Notes under the pieces: model-generated
The model's database searches: none
What the model saw: only the letters and a program-made list of their open reading frames with translations
Told to the model about the DNA's origin: nothing
NCBI RefSeq assembly: GCF_963678635.1
Contig: NC_087068.1
Location: 30,196,318-30,260,317, forward strand
DNA: 64,000 nt
Direction: 5' to 3'
From: Symsagittifera roscoffensis
Lineage: Eukaryota > Xenacoelomorpha > Acoela > Convolutidae
Shown here: piece by piece, positions 22,974 to 36,390 of the stretch
Layout of the letters: each line of letters opens with the position of its first letter
Numbering within the stretch: position 1 is the stretch's first letter
Program-made: the position numbers and the translations under genes

Positions 22974-25900
22974 GATCGTATTGGATTTTGAATGCGTGGT
23001 TAGAAGCTAAGAGAATGATTAGACTAAAGAAAAAGAGTCTACAGGCACATCGCGAAGCAAAAATGATTCAACTGTAAGTTAAAATTTACCGACTCATTTT
23101 CCTTCCTCTTCAATTAAATTCGGCTCTAAAAAACCAAGTTTCGCAACTGTTTAGAAGACAAAAATTTAATTTAGCAGATTTTAAGTTGAAAGACAAGAAA
23201 ACAAAAAAATAGGTTTGTACTAAAAAACACAGGCTTCGAATCTGTTTAACAACAAAATCGAAAAAAGGTTTTAACTATGATATCTTTTGTTTGATTTTTT
23301 CAGTAAGTATCAGTAGTTCCGACAAGTTGGAAGGGTGAAAAAGATAGCTGCTTTCCAAGTTTAGAAGATGAAAAATCGAAGCAAACCTATTGTGAGAAAT
23401 ACTGAATAAATGGTATTTTGTGTGACAAAAGGTACAAGACGTAAGATTAGAACGTTAGTAACTTATGCATGATCGACTAGTTTTTTTTTCACAAAAGTTG
23501 AGTTCAGAAATTTACACGAAGTTGTTATTGCAAAAAAACGCCGAATGTGTAAGTGAAAAAACTGTTTTTCCCAAAGAAAAACTGCCAGACTTACATAGAA
23601 GATTTTCCTGCTACAACACCTACTCGCTCTTTTTACTCTTTCCAAATTAGACACGAAAAGAGACAAATTGCATCACGGTTGAAATAGTTTTAAAATGATA
23701 TATCATTCAACCCATTCTGATGACTTAAAGAAAAACAAAAACCGAAAACCAACAAAATTTCTCACAGTATTTAGTAGTTGCAGCTAAAACGAACAACGCA
23801 AAGTTATCTCAAATGAAAACTTTTTACAGCAAAAAAGCATCAATTTTTACTCTAAAGTAGATGAAGCATCAAGTTCAATTGGATATTAATCAAAAAAACT
23901 CAAAGTTAAGCACATAGGTGATCATTTGTTGCGCTAATTACGATACTAAACCTGCTATGTGAAACAATTTTTAAAGAAAAAAAAGAGCATTGGCAACTTA
24001 TATCACGTTTAGAAAATAACATTATTAGTTTTTTTCCAAATTTAACATGTCGCTTGTTTAAACTTTGAGATCATGAAAAATCAACTTACAAATTTAAGAA
24101 ACAAGCAAAGGAGCCATTTGTAATTTAGGTTTTCTTCACTGTGTTCTTCACAATTTAGGTTTTTGTTCACTTAAAGTAAATATTAAAATTAAACAACTAA
24201 TCTAGTTTAAACCGATTTTAACAAAAAGTTTGAAAATTTTAGAAACTGACCATTAGTCGCCAAAATAATGGATTATGATTCATCGAACTTCTGTGCGGAT
24301 CGGCCTCTGGCCGTAGTCAAAAACCCAAGTTTGTTTAGACCCGACCTCTTGCATTACTTCTACGACAAGTGGTGGGCGAAGTTGATAGGATTATCTGAAA
24401 ATACTACGACAAAAAATTGATTAACTGCGTGAACAAAAGTTGCAACGTGATTTTCGTTTTTTTTTGCTCAAGATACCTTTTTGTAGTCTCAATTTTTTTT
24501 AGAGAACTCGATAGAATTATGTGAAAAAAAAAACAATGAAACCAAATAAAAATCGTTTTAATATTTTCGAGCGAAATAAATGTTTACTTTTTAAACCCTT
24601 TCAATTATTCCCTTTTATTTCCGATTTTAGCACTAAAAACATAAACTGTCCCAAAAAAAATCATAATGACACAATGACTGTGTATAAATTGGTAATGACA
24701 GCTCCTTTTTAAAACAGGAAAAGTTCTTATTCTCATTAATGATGCATGAAGTTCCAATTCTCCTGCCATCATCATTTTTTGTGGAAATTATTCAGCGTTT
24801 TTGGCGTAGTAATTTTAGCTTTCAAAAAATCAAACTTTTATCAGTATTTAAAAAAAAATTAAAGGACATTACAGAGTCAATCTCTAAATTGTGCGCTTAT
24901 CCATTCATCTGAAAGAGCGTCGAATTCAAATATCTACTGAATGATGAAAGCAAACGTGAAAGGTGAGTGAACATTGCCAAAATTAGTTTGTTGTCCAAAA
25001 CTTCATCTTTGTCTTAATGCTAGGCGTTTAAATCAACAAGCAATCCTCAATTTTTATGTCGTTGATGATGTCAGGCTCGCCAAACTAGGCATATTTCTTC
25101 TTTAAAAAAAGATTCGACCACCGATGAAGTGTTTGAAATTTTTGACATACTAAAAAAAATGCCCAACTTACTTTTTGATTGACATTTTGATTGAGGGAAA
25201 AAATCAGCGATTTTGGTTAAATTCTAGTTCTGGAGAAGGAGAACCCATGCAATACAAGATTGATAACTTTTGGATTCTCATCGCCACGATCGTTCCCCCT
25301 TCTTTCAAAAGTACCTTTATTTCATCTGCATCAATGACCTACGCGAACGAATTTCACAAATCCCATGAGTAAAAAGACACGCCTGTCAAGTTCAAAAGTT
25401 TCCTGAGTGAAATTATAAACTCGCAAGGCGAACGGAGAGTATCAGTTACAAAAATTACCTTCCCTGCTCAAATAAACTATGTTACTAACACAAATTTTTT
25501 GTACTAAGAAACATGTCAACAAGCAGAAGTAACAAAAGAAGAACAAAGCAATATCTGGATGAGTGTCAGCAAAAAATAAAGGAAATTAATTAGGTTAACA
25601 ATCCTAAACCAAATTTTTTCCATTATAGGTGCAACATTGGAACAGTGTAATTTAATCAAATCCCGAAATGCCTAATTTATGAGAGTTCGAAGCTGTCAGA
25701 AAAGGAAATGTTTATAATACAGCTGAAAAACCAAGACTTCATGGCATAATCACTACCCATGAATTTCTGTAAGTTTATTCAGTTGACTTGAACGCATGAA
25801 CTAAGCCTATACTTCGCCTTGCAATTATTTGTTATTCAAAAAAGATACAAAAGTACCGTCGTCACTAGTAACTAATACAACTCGTCGAGTAATAAACAGT

Positions 25901-28900
25901 TACGCATTTACAATTGAACCAAACCCATGCAAATTGATTAGTAATCTGTACACCACAACCTTCCAAACATTTCTGTGAGTTTGAATTTGTTATCCTTGTT
26001 GTCATACCTAGGACTTGAAAAAAAGAATGTTCGGAAAAATTTCACACAAGTCTGTAAAATTGCGAACCTTATCATGATATCGATCTCTTATCTTTGTTAT
26101 TTTCTGAATGTACACTGTCTCTGAATGATGAGAAAATATCAAACACCGAAGCAAATTTTTCTCACAAAAACTTCATAGAGAACAAGTTTTCATGCGGCAA
26201 GGTGACAATAAAACATAGTTGGCTTGTCAAGGCTATTATTTTGAAGACAATCCATCAGCTATTGACGGTAATGGAGAAAGATAGAGAGCGGAGGATGTTA
26301 CGGAGCGTAAACCCTTGATGCGGCCTTGAACGAGCAAAAATTTTTTGAAAAATTGCATGCAATACCTTGTCTGATGACAAACACCAACTTAAGTTGTGTG
26401 ACAATCAGACTGTCTTTAAGACCTTCTCCCACTATTTTGTTTTCGAGTCTGATGGTTTCAGATGCAGCCATCACTACAAGATTGAAGTAGTCTACTCTCG
26501 TCTCTACCTCAAAAAGATAACTGTGGAGGACAATGTTTTTTCGTCGATAGAAAATACCTTGTTAAAAATCCTTTAGTTTATTTCTATATTAAAGTGGTGC
26601 CATTTAAAAACGCAAAAATTGTCCAATAAAGCTTCGTAGAAACCAGTTGTCAAATACTGCAAAGAAATCAAGAAAATAGATTTTTTTGAAGACAATTTAT
26701 CAGCTATTGACGGTAATAAAAGGAAACGGAGGATGTTGCGAACGAGAAGCTCTTGCTAGAAGCCTAGGAGAGCATAACCTAATCGATAAGTTGAGGGCAG
26801 TTTCTAGTCGTGTGACAAGTACCTACTAAGCTTTGTGAAAATCCGATCGTATCTTGGACGCTTTTCTAAAAAAACTTGATACCAAATCGGAAAAGGCAAC
26901 CATACACTGCATGGATTGAAAAAACGAACGAGTCAGAAAGCTAATCATGACTTACTAATATGTTTTCATCAATAAATAATCGCTTTTTGACCAATCAGTG
27001 TTTTTAAATTCACAAAAACCAATATTTAAATTCATATTGGTTTTTGATATCTCATCTACTCAGTATGCTTCACACGGTTTTTTCATCTTGACTTATCACT
27101 GGCACTGTTTCTATCCTTTTCCAAGTTTCTATAATAAATCAGATTTTTTTTTTTAATTAATTTTTATTTTTATTAGTTTGCTTTCGGTTAAAAGTGAAAG
27201 CGTGCCAGTTCTCATTTTATCAGCTATTAAAAACTTTATCTTTGATAGTTCTTTTTCAAACACGAAGTTCGTTTTGTTTGAAATTACGATTAGCTCTGAC
27301 AATCGGAAATTCTTTTTTACATGGTTTTGCTACTTAAATGAGTTCAACTTTTCCCGAAACAAATCGAAATGTTTCGGTAAAAAAAATTTAGGGCCGCTCG
27401 ATTTTCCCACTTTTAGATGTTCGCGCTGAACAGGAAGGGAAATAGAAGTTTAAGGACTCAAGCATAGAATAGGGACGATCTGACGCAGTTCGACATTGGA
27501 AAAACTGTAGTGCAGAACTCATTTCTTGTCGTGGGGGTAAGTATCCCAGTTACAATCAGCAAGAAATGATCTATCAAGCAGCCAAGAACTTTTCTCTATC
27601 AAAATGAAAGCAGTCAAAAGCTTATTCATCCTGTGAAAAACAGTTTCCGAGTTACTTCTCTCCAACAACACAGAAGAAAAAAATATGGAGCAAAACAACG
27701 TGAACCCAGCGATACTGCGGCGGACTTAAACAAGTTTGTGGAGGAGAAGGGGAAGGCGGGGAAATGGGGAAGATAAGAGTAGAGAGCTTGTCAACTTTTT
27801 AGGTGGTTACTGAGATGAGATAACATATATTAATTAAATTTCAAATGACAAAGTTTGTAACGAAAAACTTGAAGAACTCTTCAACCAGCTCCATTACGCC
27901 GCAAAAATCGAGGTGGCACTAGAATTTGTTCGCGGAATTGTAGAAACTGGTTAACAACTTAAGAAATCGTGTAGATGTGTACAAAAACTGACTTGATAAC
28001 GATTCAAGGAAAATTAAAGAACTTTGATATCGTGGAGTAATGCACTTGAGAACGTTAGAATGCAAAGTGAAGTTTTCAATGGATAGGGAAAATTGATATT
28101 TCTGCCCAACTTCAAAAAATCCTCTTGGGATGTCCAGATTCTGTCTACCACGAATGTTTTTTACAAAAAGCACAAATGAACTTTTTTTAACAAACAAAAA
28201 CAAGCCAACCAGCAGCAAAGTTTTTCGTTTTTTTTTTCATGCGATAGCAATTTATATGCACGCTAACTATTTTAACATTGATCATCATACGTTTCAACTA
28301 TTAACAGAGTTCTTACAGATTTCAAAAATCATGTATGGTTCAAACTTTTTCGTGGAGTCGCTGTTCAAGTGTTTTCTGTTGTCGAGAAAACATTTGACCG
28401 CAACATACATTTTTGACATTCGGAATATGTAGGAGAATATGTAGAAAAATTAGCTCGACGAAGTATTGTTAGATTTGATAAATCTAAGATTCAAAAGTCA
28501 TATTATCCATACAACTGATATTGGTAGTTTCCTCAGGTGTTTCCTAAGTCCAAGCTGCAGTTGTTTCCTCAAAAAGTTTCAAAAGAAACTTTTATAGCTG
28601 TGTGGATTGGATTCATACTATCTTTTCCAAAAACGCGAAAACATTCTTTCCCCTGAAAAGCACAAGCTACTTAGCAATGTGCCCATTTTTGATTTCCAAT
28701 CATATTACGTGCACACAGAAAAACTAAAATCAAACGAAACAACTGCTTTGATTGGGAATACTTTCCAGTTTTTGTTTTAATATCTTCAAATTTGCGGGTT
28801 GAGCTAAATTACTGAGCAAAAACTTCCCGGTATTTTTAAACTTCCGGACAAAAAGCAAGCTACAACTGAAAAGGAAGCTTCAAGAAATTGAAAAAACTAT

Positions 28901-29598
28901 TTCAATATACTGAATGTAAAAAGGAGTAGAAAAGAAAAAGGTTTCGAGTATGAAGACAAGACCACTGAAAATGAAGGAAGATAATAACCCAAAATTCGAG
29001 GAGTCAAAAAAATCAGTTGATTGATTTCTAACAATTTTATAGCGCTACGCTACTGCTGTGCCAGTTTTTGGTTTCAATAGTGGGAGAGACGAACTGAACT
29101 TTATCAAAACGTATTTGATTCTGTACCTCATTTCTGATAAAGAAATCGAAATAACAGTTAGCAAAAAACGAATAATTTTATAAACTTCAAGTTAAGACAT
29201 GAACACTTTGTCGATATAAGGAATTTCAATAAACTGAGAAACAGCTACCCTTTGATTAAAAAAATCATTGATTATAAAAAAAATTTTAATAGAAAACTCG
29301 ATCAACAAAAATCATTGAAAAAACTACTTGTTCACTCACTCTCCTTCCTGAAAGAAAAATTTGCTTTTATGAAAAAAAAACCGTCCTTTGAAAGTGGGAA
29401 AAATTTGAGCGAGAAAAATAGAAAAGACATGAGGCTTGAACTCTTAATTTTTGTTTGGTGAAAAGTTGATGTCGATCGATTTTTATTTGTGACTTATCAA
29501 ATCTTATAAATTATTTATATCTTATCATCATCTATCATTTTATATGATATTATATTATATATTATTTTATATATCATTTTTTATACATTTTTTATTAT

Positions 29599-29601
<3 letters not shown>
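22974..29601. other. Gene-poor stretch
   Basis: About 6.6 kb of AT-rich DNA. An ATG-started open stretch of 50 codons at 24,268-24,420 has a more coding-like, GC-richer composition but no known motif. A diverged local duplication is at 26,240-26,790. Other ORFs are short and look like chance. No gene was supported. Confidence 0.5.
26240..26790. repeat. Short diverged direct repeat
   Basis: The block GAAGACAATCCATCAGCTATTGACGGTAAT at about 26,242 recurs at about 26,686 as GAAGACAATTTATCAGCTATTGACGGTAAT. Each is followed by a related run with CGGAGGATGTT. Spacing is about 444 bp. The rest of the interval does not obviously repeat. Confidence 0.6.

Positions 29602-29656
<55 letters not shown>
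29602..29656. repeat. (AT)n microsatellite
   Basis: An almost pure AT dinucleotide run of about 55 bp, preceded by TTATTATTATT. It produces a chance ORF of repeated Tyr and Ile, which is not a gene. Confidence 0.95.
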
Positions 29657-29658
<2 letters not shown>

Positions 29659-29854
29659 TGTCATATATATTAACATCACTCTTAGACTTAAGTTTCCATT
29701 TTCAAAACTTTATTCGTTTGCTCAGTACATGCCTAGAAAAAGCATCAACAAGTTTGGTCAGTCTTTTATCGATGCTAGACGAGAAAAATACCAGATTAAT
29801 TGTCTGGATTTGTTGCCACTACGGTGAAGACTCTAGGTAATTGAAAGAATTGTT

Positions 29855-31381
29855 GAATTCGATCATTGAACACAGAAAGCTATTTGTTGTTCGGTTTTTC
29901 ACTCTTCAAAAGCCACACTCGGAAAAGAAAGAGACTGACGGGTTCTTTTTATCTAGCACTAACAGAAGAAATTTTGAACTTTTGCATATAACCTGAGAAA
30001 AAAAATAAATGATTACTTGTCATTTGAAACGTTCGCAGATTGAAGGAAAAAAAGTTCACGCTGAAAGGATGCGCTATTAGAAAAAAAAGATGAGAATCTG
30101 AACGTTTCAAAAAAGAATTTCTTTCGACTAAATACTGTCCCTATGACGTAAGACTTTTGCTGTTTTGACAGTAAGGCTGAGAAAATAGAAAAAAAGAAGT
30201 CGACAAATCGTGGATTCATAATCATTTTTTTTAGTTGCGACTAACAAAAAATTTGAAAAGTTCTTAGTTAGTTTATCACAAAAAAGGGAGTTCTCAATGA
30301 TGGATTCCATAGCAAGACCTTGAATTTGTAGTTCCATATATGCATTTACTTGCATTTTTTCTGGTCACTTCGTTTTTGATTAAAAAAGATCTAAACTTTT
30401 CTTTGAAGTTTCACTTAGATTTCTGCATAATTTTAGACATTTTCAACATGAATACACTTGGCTAATACACAAGTAAGGACATCTAAGTAATCGGAAAAAA
30501 TGAAAAGATGTAAAATGTCAATGCATTTCGAGTAACAAAACTCATCATCAGGACATATCTGAAGAACAAAAGAACACTGTAAAAGAGCAAAAAAAATTAC
30601 ACACACTGAATTCGATCATTGAACATAGAAAACCATTTTTTGTACGGTTTTTTACTCTTCAAAAGCCACACTCGGAAAAGAAAGAGACTGACGGATTCTT
30701 TTTATCTAGCATAAACAGAAGTAGTTTTAAACTTTTGCATATTACCTGAGAAGAAAATTAAATGATAACTTATCATTTGAATCGTTCGCAGATTGAAAGA
30801 AAAAAGTTCACGCGGAAAGGATGCGCTATTAGAAAAAAGAAAGAAGAGAACCTGAACGTTTCAAAGAAGGATTTCTTTCGACAAAAATTTTGTCCCTATG
30901 ACGTAAGACAATTTGCTGTTTTGACAGTAAGGCTGAAAAAATCACTTTGCTAATTGAAAGATTCAAAAAAAGAAGGCGACAAATCGTGGATTCATAATCA
31001 TTTTTTTAGTTGCGACCAACAAAAATTTGAAAATTTCTTAGTTAGTTTATCACAAAAAAGGGAGTTCTTAATGATGGAATCCATAGTAAGACCTTGAATT
31101 TGTAGTTCCATATATGCGGTTACTTACATTTTTTCTGATCACTTCGTTTTTGATTAAAAAACACCTAAACTTTTCTTTGAAGTTTCACTTAGACTTCTGC
31201 TTAGTTTTAGACATTTTCAACATCAATACACTTGGTTATTACACAAGAAAGGACATCTTAGTAATCGGAAAAAATGAAAAGATGTAAAATGTCAATGCAT
31301 TTCGAGTTACAAAACTCATCATCAGGACATATGTGAAGAACAAAAAAACACAGTAAAAGAGCAAAAAAAAATAACACACAC
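29855..31381. repeat. Tandem duplication of about 750 bp
   Basis: 29,855-30,607 is repeated at 30,608-31,381, starting at GAATTCGATCATTGAACA in both and ending in AAAAAATTACACACACTG or a close variant. By eye the two are more than 90% alike, with several small indels. Neither copy shows a convincing ORF, so the repeat seems noncoding. Confidence 0.85.
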
Positions 31382-34300
31382 TGGTAGGAGCATAAAGAAA
31401 ATTTATAAAAGTAATATGATAGCCTATGTTAAAATCCTTATCATTGGCTGTATTTAATAGCTGATTACTGATCACAATGAACACATTCAAAATGAACACA
31501 TTGTGTCGCAATAATATTTGCGTCGCAACAATGTTTGCGATTTAGCTTGCGAAGAAAGAGAGTTCATACTATAACACAAGCTTTGCTTGTGTAATTAGGA
31601 CTTAGTTGTTTCTCTAATAAAAAAAAGTTCGGAAATTCCCCAGAAAATTACTTTTATCCTGTTAAAATTATCGATTCGCCGCTACTGTAGAAAAATTTGT
31701 CGCAGCTGGTTTTTTCGATTGCATCCTTCGTGCCAGATTTGAAAGGGTAGTTTCTGAAGAAAAGTCAAAAAGTTTCCAAACGGTTCAAAGTTCAATAACG
31801 TGACTTTCCGAAGTTCATAGTTTTTGTTCTGCAAGAAGTAGGCCGTGACCGTTTAAGCAGAAATGAGACTATTCCCAAAATAAGGTTTCTGCATTGAAAA
31901 TTTAAACTAATATTGGCTAGGCAGTTTTCGAGAAAAGTCAAAAATTTCCAAAAAAAAACGATCAAAGTTTCAAGCACTTGACATACTTGTAGTCCATAAC
32001 TTTTTTCTCGAATGATTTGGGAAGGGCCGTTTTTTCGGATAGGTTTTCAACCTGTTGAGAAAGAGACACTGATATTTTTCTGCACTTGCTTCGCACCAGA
32101 GTTTTAAAAAAATTACGCTCAATTCAAACGCTTTACTGACGTTTTGGGATTTATCTGCCAAAATAAACACAGAGGCGAAGCTGAGCTTCGCGACATTTTC
32201 ATTACAAAACAAGAAAGCCACTAAAAAGAAATAAAGTCAAATTCAAAAACATTGAAAGACCTAGATCTATTAACATGAAAAAATATGTCAAAAGAATGTG
32301 AAATTAGTATCGGAAGAAAAATTTCAAAGACGCAACAAAGCCGAAAATACTTTGAGCCGGAAAAAAATAAACACTTTGAGACTTATAAAAAGTTAAAAAG
32401 TCTCCTTCACCCTCAAACGCACACACACACCCAGGATTTTCTTGCAAATCAAATGAAACAATATGAGGCTATCAAGCCAATATATTACCGGCCGAAATCT
32501 TTCAAGCGAAAAGAAAACATCTCTCTGAAACCAAAAAGCCGAAAAACTTAAGAAAATTTTTTCAGGACTAATAAAATTTATTAGGTCCCCCTGGCCCTGA
32601 AAATTCACTCAACAGCAAAAAAAAATTTTCCTTTGTAGAAAAATTTATGAGGCCATTCAGCCAAATTAATATAAGCCCAAAACTATCAAGGTCAAGCGGA
32701 AAAAAAACGAAAAGAAAAAAAACGAAAAAAACGAAAAAAATGTTATCATGAAAATCTATAATTTTTTTAAAATTGTTAGCGATTTATGTATTCTAAAGGG
32801 AGCAGTAAAGATGTTTTTTCTTTAAAATGACTCAAATTAGGTCTCTTATTAGATACAATGTCAGCTAAAATCATTTGGCAGAAAAAAAGTTTAAGCAAAA
32901 AAGATAAAATAAACGAAGTCAAAAGCTACAAACAACAAAAGTAAACTACAAACAACAGAAGTAAATCAGAACACCAACAAAATTACAATGTTATTTGCAG
33001 AGCACACTAAAGAGAGAAAACATAAACAGACACATATTGAGTCGACAACTTTTTTGAAACGGAATACTTTCTGTTTGAAAAAAAAACAGGTCTTGTCAGA
33101 TTTGCTGTCCAGGCCAAATGAGCCGAAGACACAGAGAAAAATGAATTTATTATGAACTGAGCCTAATTTTACCATTTCTAAATTGGACCAAACTGTGAGC
33201 AAAGTTAATTACAGGGAAAAAAGTCCAGCACCCGATTGCAAAACCCTTGCTTATCGCAAAAAAAAAACAGTACGAAGACTATAACTACCCCTTTCTCCTT
33301 CAGGCTTTCATAGTTTTGACCCATATCTAGTGGCATGGAGCTGTGGATCAAAAAGGACTTCTCGGCGCATTCTCAACTGACACAAAATTTGGAGATACAA
33401 GTCAAAAATCAATTTTAAGCCCTCGTCAGTCAAACTTTTGAGTTTAGAGAGACCTCGGAAAATTTTTCTCGGTTTTCAGGTCATCCAGTCTTAATATTTT
33501 TTTTAGTGTTAGCCAGAATGGACGACATTGTCTTAGAGCAAATTTTTCCGCAGATGCAAAATAGCAACTTGCAAACTCAAGCAACTTTCCGAACTGGAGT
33601 ATTTTTTCTTAGTCATTCGTAAATTGCTGATGAACAATGAAAGTTTCATTATCACGTGTCTTATGAAATATATTGAAAATACACATACGACTCTCAAAAA
33701 ATGATACACAAGACACTTTTTTGAAATTTCCCATAAATAAAACTTAATTCAATACTAAGAGCAATACGTCTGTAAACGCAATATTTTGATTCTTAGCATG
33801 TCTCAAATAAAATTGTAATGTTTCCTTGCCAATTTAATTTTTCGAATTTAATATTAACAGGTTAAAAAAACTGATGAAATCGCAAACATTTTTTTAATGG
33901 GTTTTTATATCAAAAATAATTACCAGGGAGGAAAATTGTGTTTTGTAATTGACTAAGCAAGCCATGATCCAAAATACACGAAATCTTATTATAGAAATGA
34001 TTACACGAATAGAACACAAAAAAATGCTACTAAGTCTGGAAAAAGTTAGCTCACCACCCCATGACAATAATTTTTTTTTGCTATAAATTTACTAGTTTTA
34101 TAAGCTGATTTTGGTTTAATCTACAAATCCTTCTTGACAAAAGGTACAACAAAATAAATTCGAACCCCCAGCAGCAGTGTTTTGTTGTTGCGCGTTATAC
34201 GCAAGCAAAAAACCTAAAATTTGAAAAACAGTTTCGCCGGCAAAAAATTGAAAAATCAAAACAACTTTTTGTTGCAAGTTGAATCAATTCTTTCTCAGCA

Positions 34301-35899
34301 ATTTTTAAGCAAACCCATAAATGTAATTAAAAAACATTGTTTAATCGGCTACCTATCAGGTGGAATTGTACTACCAATTTACTTTGATTTCAGTGCTAAA
34401 AATAACTATTATTTATCCTAACTTTGTAACCTTAGCTTTAGCTCATCTACACAAAAACAAAGCGAAAATCAAAAAAACTATTTGTTCTGGGAATCTATCG
34501 AACCGTTGTCCACATTATATTTTTTCAAGTTCTTTTTTCAGGAAATTATGTCACACACAGAGGCAAAAACTAACACAGAGGCGAAGCTGAGCTAATCCGA
34601 AAATCAAAAACAAAATCGAAATTAACAAAAGCTAAGTCTATGAAGTTGAATAAGGCTAATTTTGAAACAAAACCATGCCAAGATAATCTAATCCGAAATT
34701 AGCTTCGGAATAACACTAACTAAGCGGTAACAAAGCTTAAAATACTTTAGCAGAAACTTTCTATTCCGAAAAAACTCAACAAGAATCACAAAACACACAC
34801 ACGGAAAAATTTCATTCGCGCGTCAAAAGGAACAAAATGAGTCAACTAAGCCGATATAACATAGATCGAAACCTATTGAACCGCAAAAAAAACTAACAAA
34901 AAAGTTACTAATGTCAGGCAGATTCCAAAGGCAATCCGTCAGATTCTTGTTCACGCGTTGTTTTCTTAAGCGTCAGGAGGTTTATACATGGCATAACAAC
35001 CATTAAATATATCAAGCAGACTCTATATCAGCAGTTCAGGTAGCGGGAGGCCAGGTCGGCAAGGTCCAAAACTAATTCATATTGCTATATATTGCTCTAT
35101 TTAGTTAAATTTCTTGAAGTAAAAACTTTTTATATTCGCTAGAAACAGCATCAAGCAGCTCATATTCTTTTTTCAGCAAGTAAAATTTTAAATCGAAAAA
35201 AGGGCGTAAATAAAAAGGTTCTATAAGGCTAAAAGCGGCTGAGAATTTGGAACTACCGAGCTGCATTGATTTGTATAAATTTCAAGAACCTTTTATTTTA
35301 GGAAGTTGCAAACATTTACTCAAGGATAAGTAACTTTTGTGGCCCACTGGGAACTCATATCTAATTTCAAAATCATCATTTCTGGTGCCATTTTTAGAAC
35401 CATAATATGTTATCCATCTACAAAATTAAATTCAAATAAAGCTTTTGAAGAATTCGGAAAACGAAATTAAATTTGCTTGGAACAACAAATTTCAACCCAT
35501 TAATAAATTTAAGATAGTTTCTTTATCAACGCTTACAAAACATCAATTGAGTCCAAACGTCTCAATGAACTTAATGCGACCGAAAAGAAATTCCAAAACA
35601 AGATAACTGAGTTTATACTGTTCGCGTGTATGGTGACGAAAGAAAAACAAAAGGAAAAATTTATCAGGTAAAAGCTTTTAGCATATCAAATATCTTTTCC
35701 AATTGACACCTTGATCGAAGTTAATCTACTTTGAAAAAAAAATTGGATCTAAGTTTTTTACACTGGTGGTAAAATTGGATTGCAAATATAAGTAATTCAC
35801 TTTTTTCTCCCCATTTGTACTTGTGTTATAGGAGAACGTTTTGTACCTCTAATTTAGCCCATGATTTTGATTTCAGTTTTAGAAAATCATTTGTGAAAC
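31382..35899. other. Gene-poor stretch with repeat fragments
   Basis: AT-rich. 31,680-32,160 holds diverged fragments related to the intronic repeat described at 42,590-43,080. A 22-bp sequence (from AACACAGAGG to CTGAGCT) occurs at 32,165-32,186 and again at 34,572-34,593. A-rich simple sequence lies at 32,695-32,745. No gene recognised. Confidence 0.5.
32175..32191. repeat. 17-bp perfect palindrome
   Basis: GCGAAGCT, one G, then AGCTTCGC. The left half is part of the 22-bp sequence repeated at 34,572-34,593. The right half is not kept there. Confidence 0.7.
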
Positions 35900-36390
35900 C
35901 AGAAAACATAGCCAATCGAAAATGGGAAAAGAGAATTAACCGCAAGTAAATATAAAAAACACTAACTTTCTTGAAAAAATCTCAACTTGTGAATTTTAAA
36001 GAAAAAAATAGATGCCATTAAGCTTTTTGAATTTCTAAAACTATTTATGATTGGATCTTTTTTGACAACATTGATTCCCCTAACTTGAGAAAATTGATTG
36101 CCCCAACATGATTACCCAACTTGAGAACATTGGATCAACAGGTAAGGTTTCTTTCCGCTGTAAATCTAAAAATTAAATTCCACTTTGAACTTTAAATTTG
36201 TTCGTTTTTCTTGTGCCATTTCCACGTTCTTTTTCAAAAAGTGCATATATACCTGAATGCATTCATTAATGCATAAATATGTATGAATGCACATCTGTAG
36301 TTTTTGGATACTTTTCCTGAAAAAAAAATCAGCAAGACCTATATAAGTTGTCACTACGCTCATTACTCTTTAACAACGGAGTGCATGCAG
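35900..36390 (+). repeat. Dispersed repeat, copy 1, with TATATAAG
   Basis: Shares a series of blocks with 40,660-41,080 and 43,170-43,620: CCAATCGAA, GGGAAA, a block near GCC(A)TTTAAGCT(C)TTTTGAAT, GAAAA(T/C)TGGATCAA, AAATTAAATTCCACTTT and, at its end, GACCTATATAAG (TATATAAG at 36,340-36,347) followed by TCATTACTC. Roughly 450-490 bp. Noncoding. Confidence 0.65.

Noticed and set aside
26367-26576. 69-codon open stretch as a gene
   Set aside because: It starts at a non-ATG codon, has no known motif and lies within a local duplication; evidence is too thin.
29544-29840. ORF with a run of Tyr-Ile repeats
   Set aside because: It is only the translation of the AT microsatellite.
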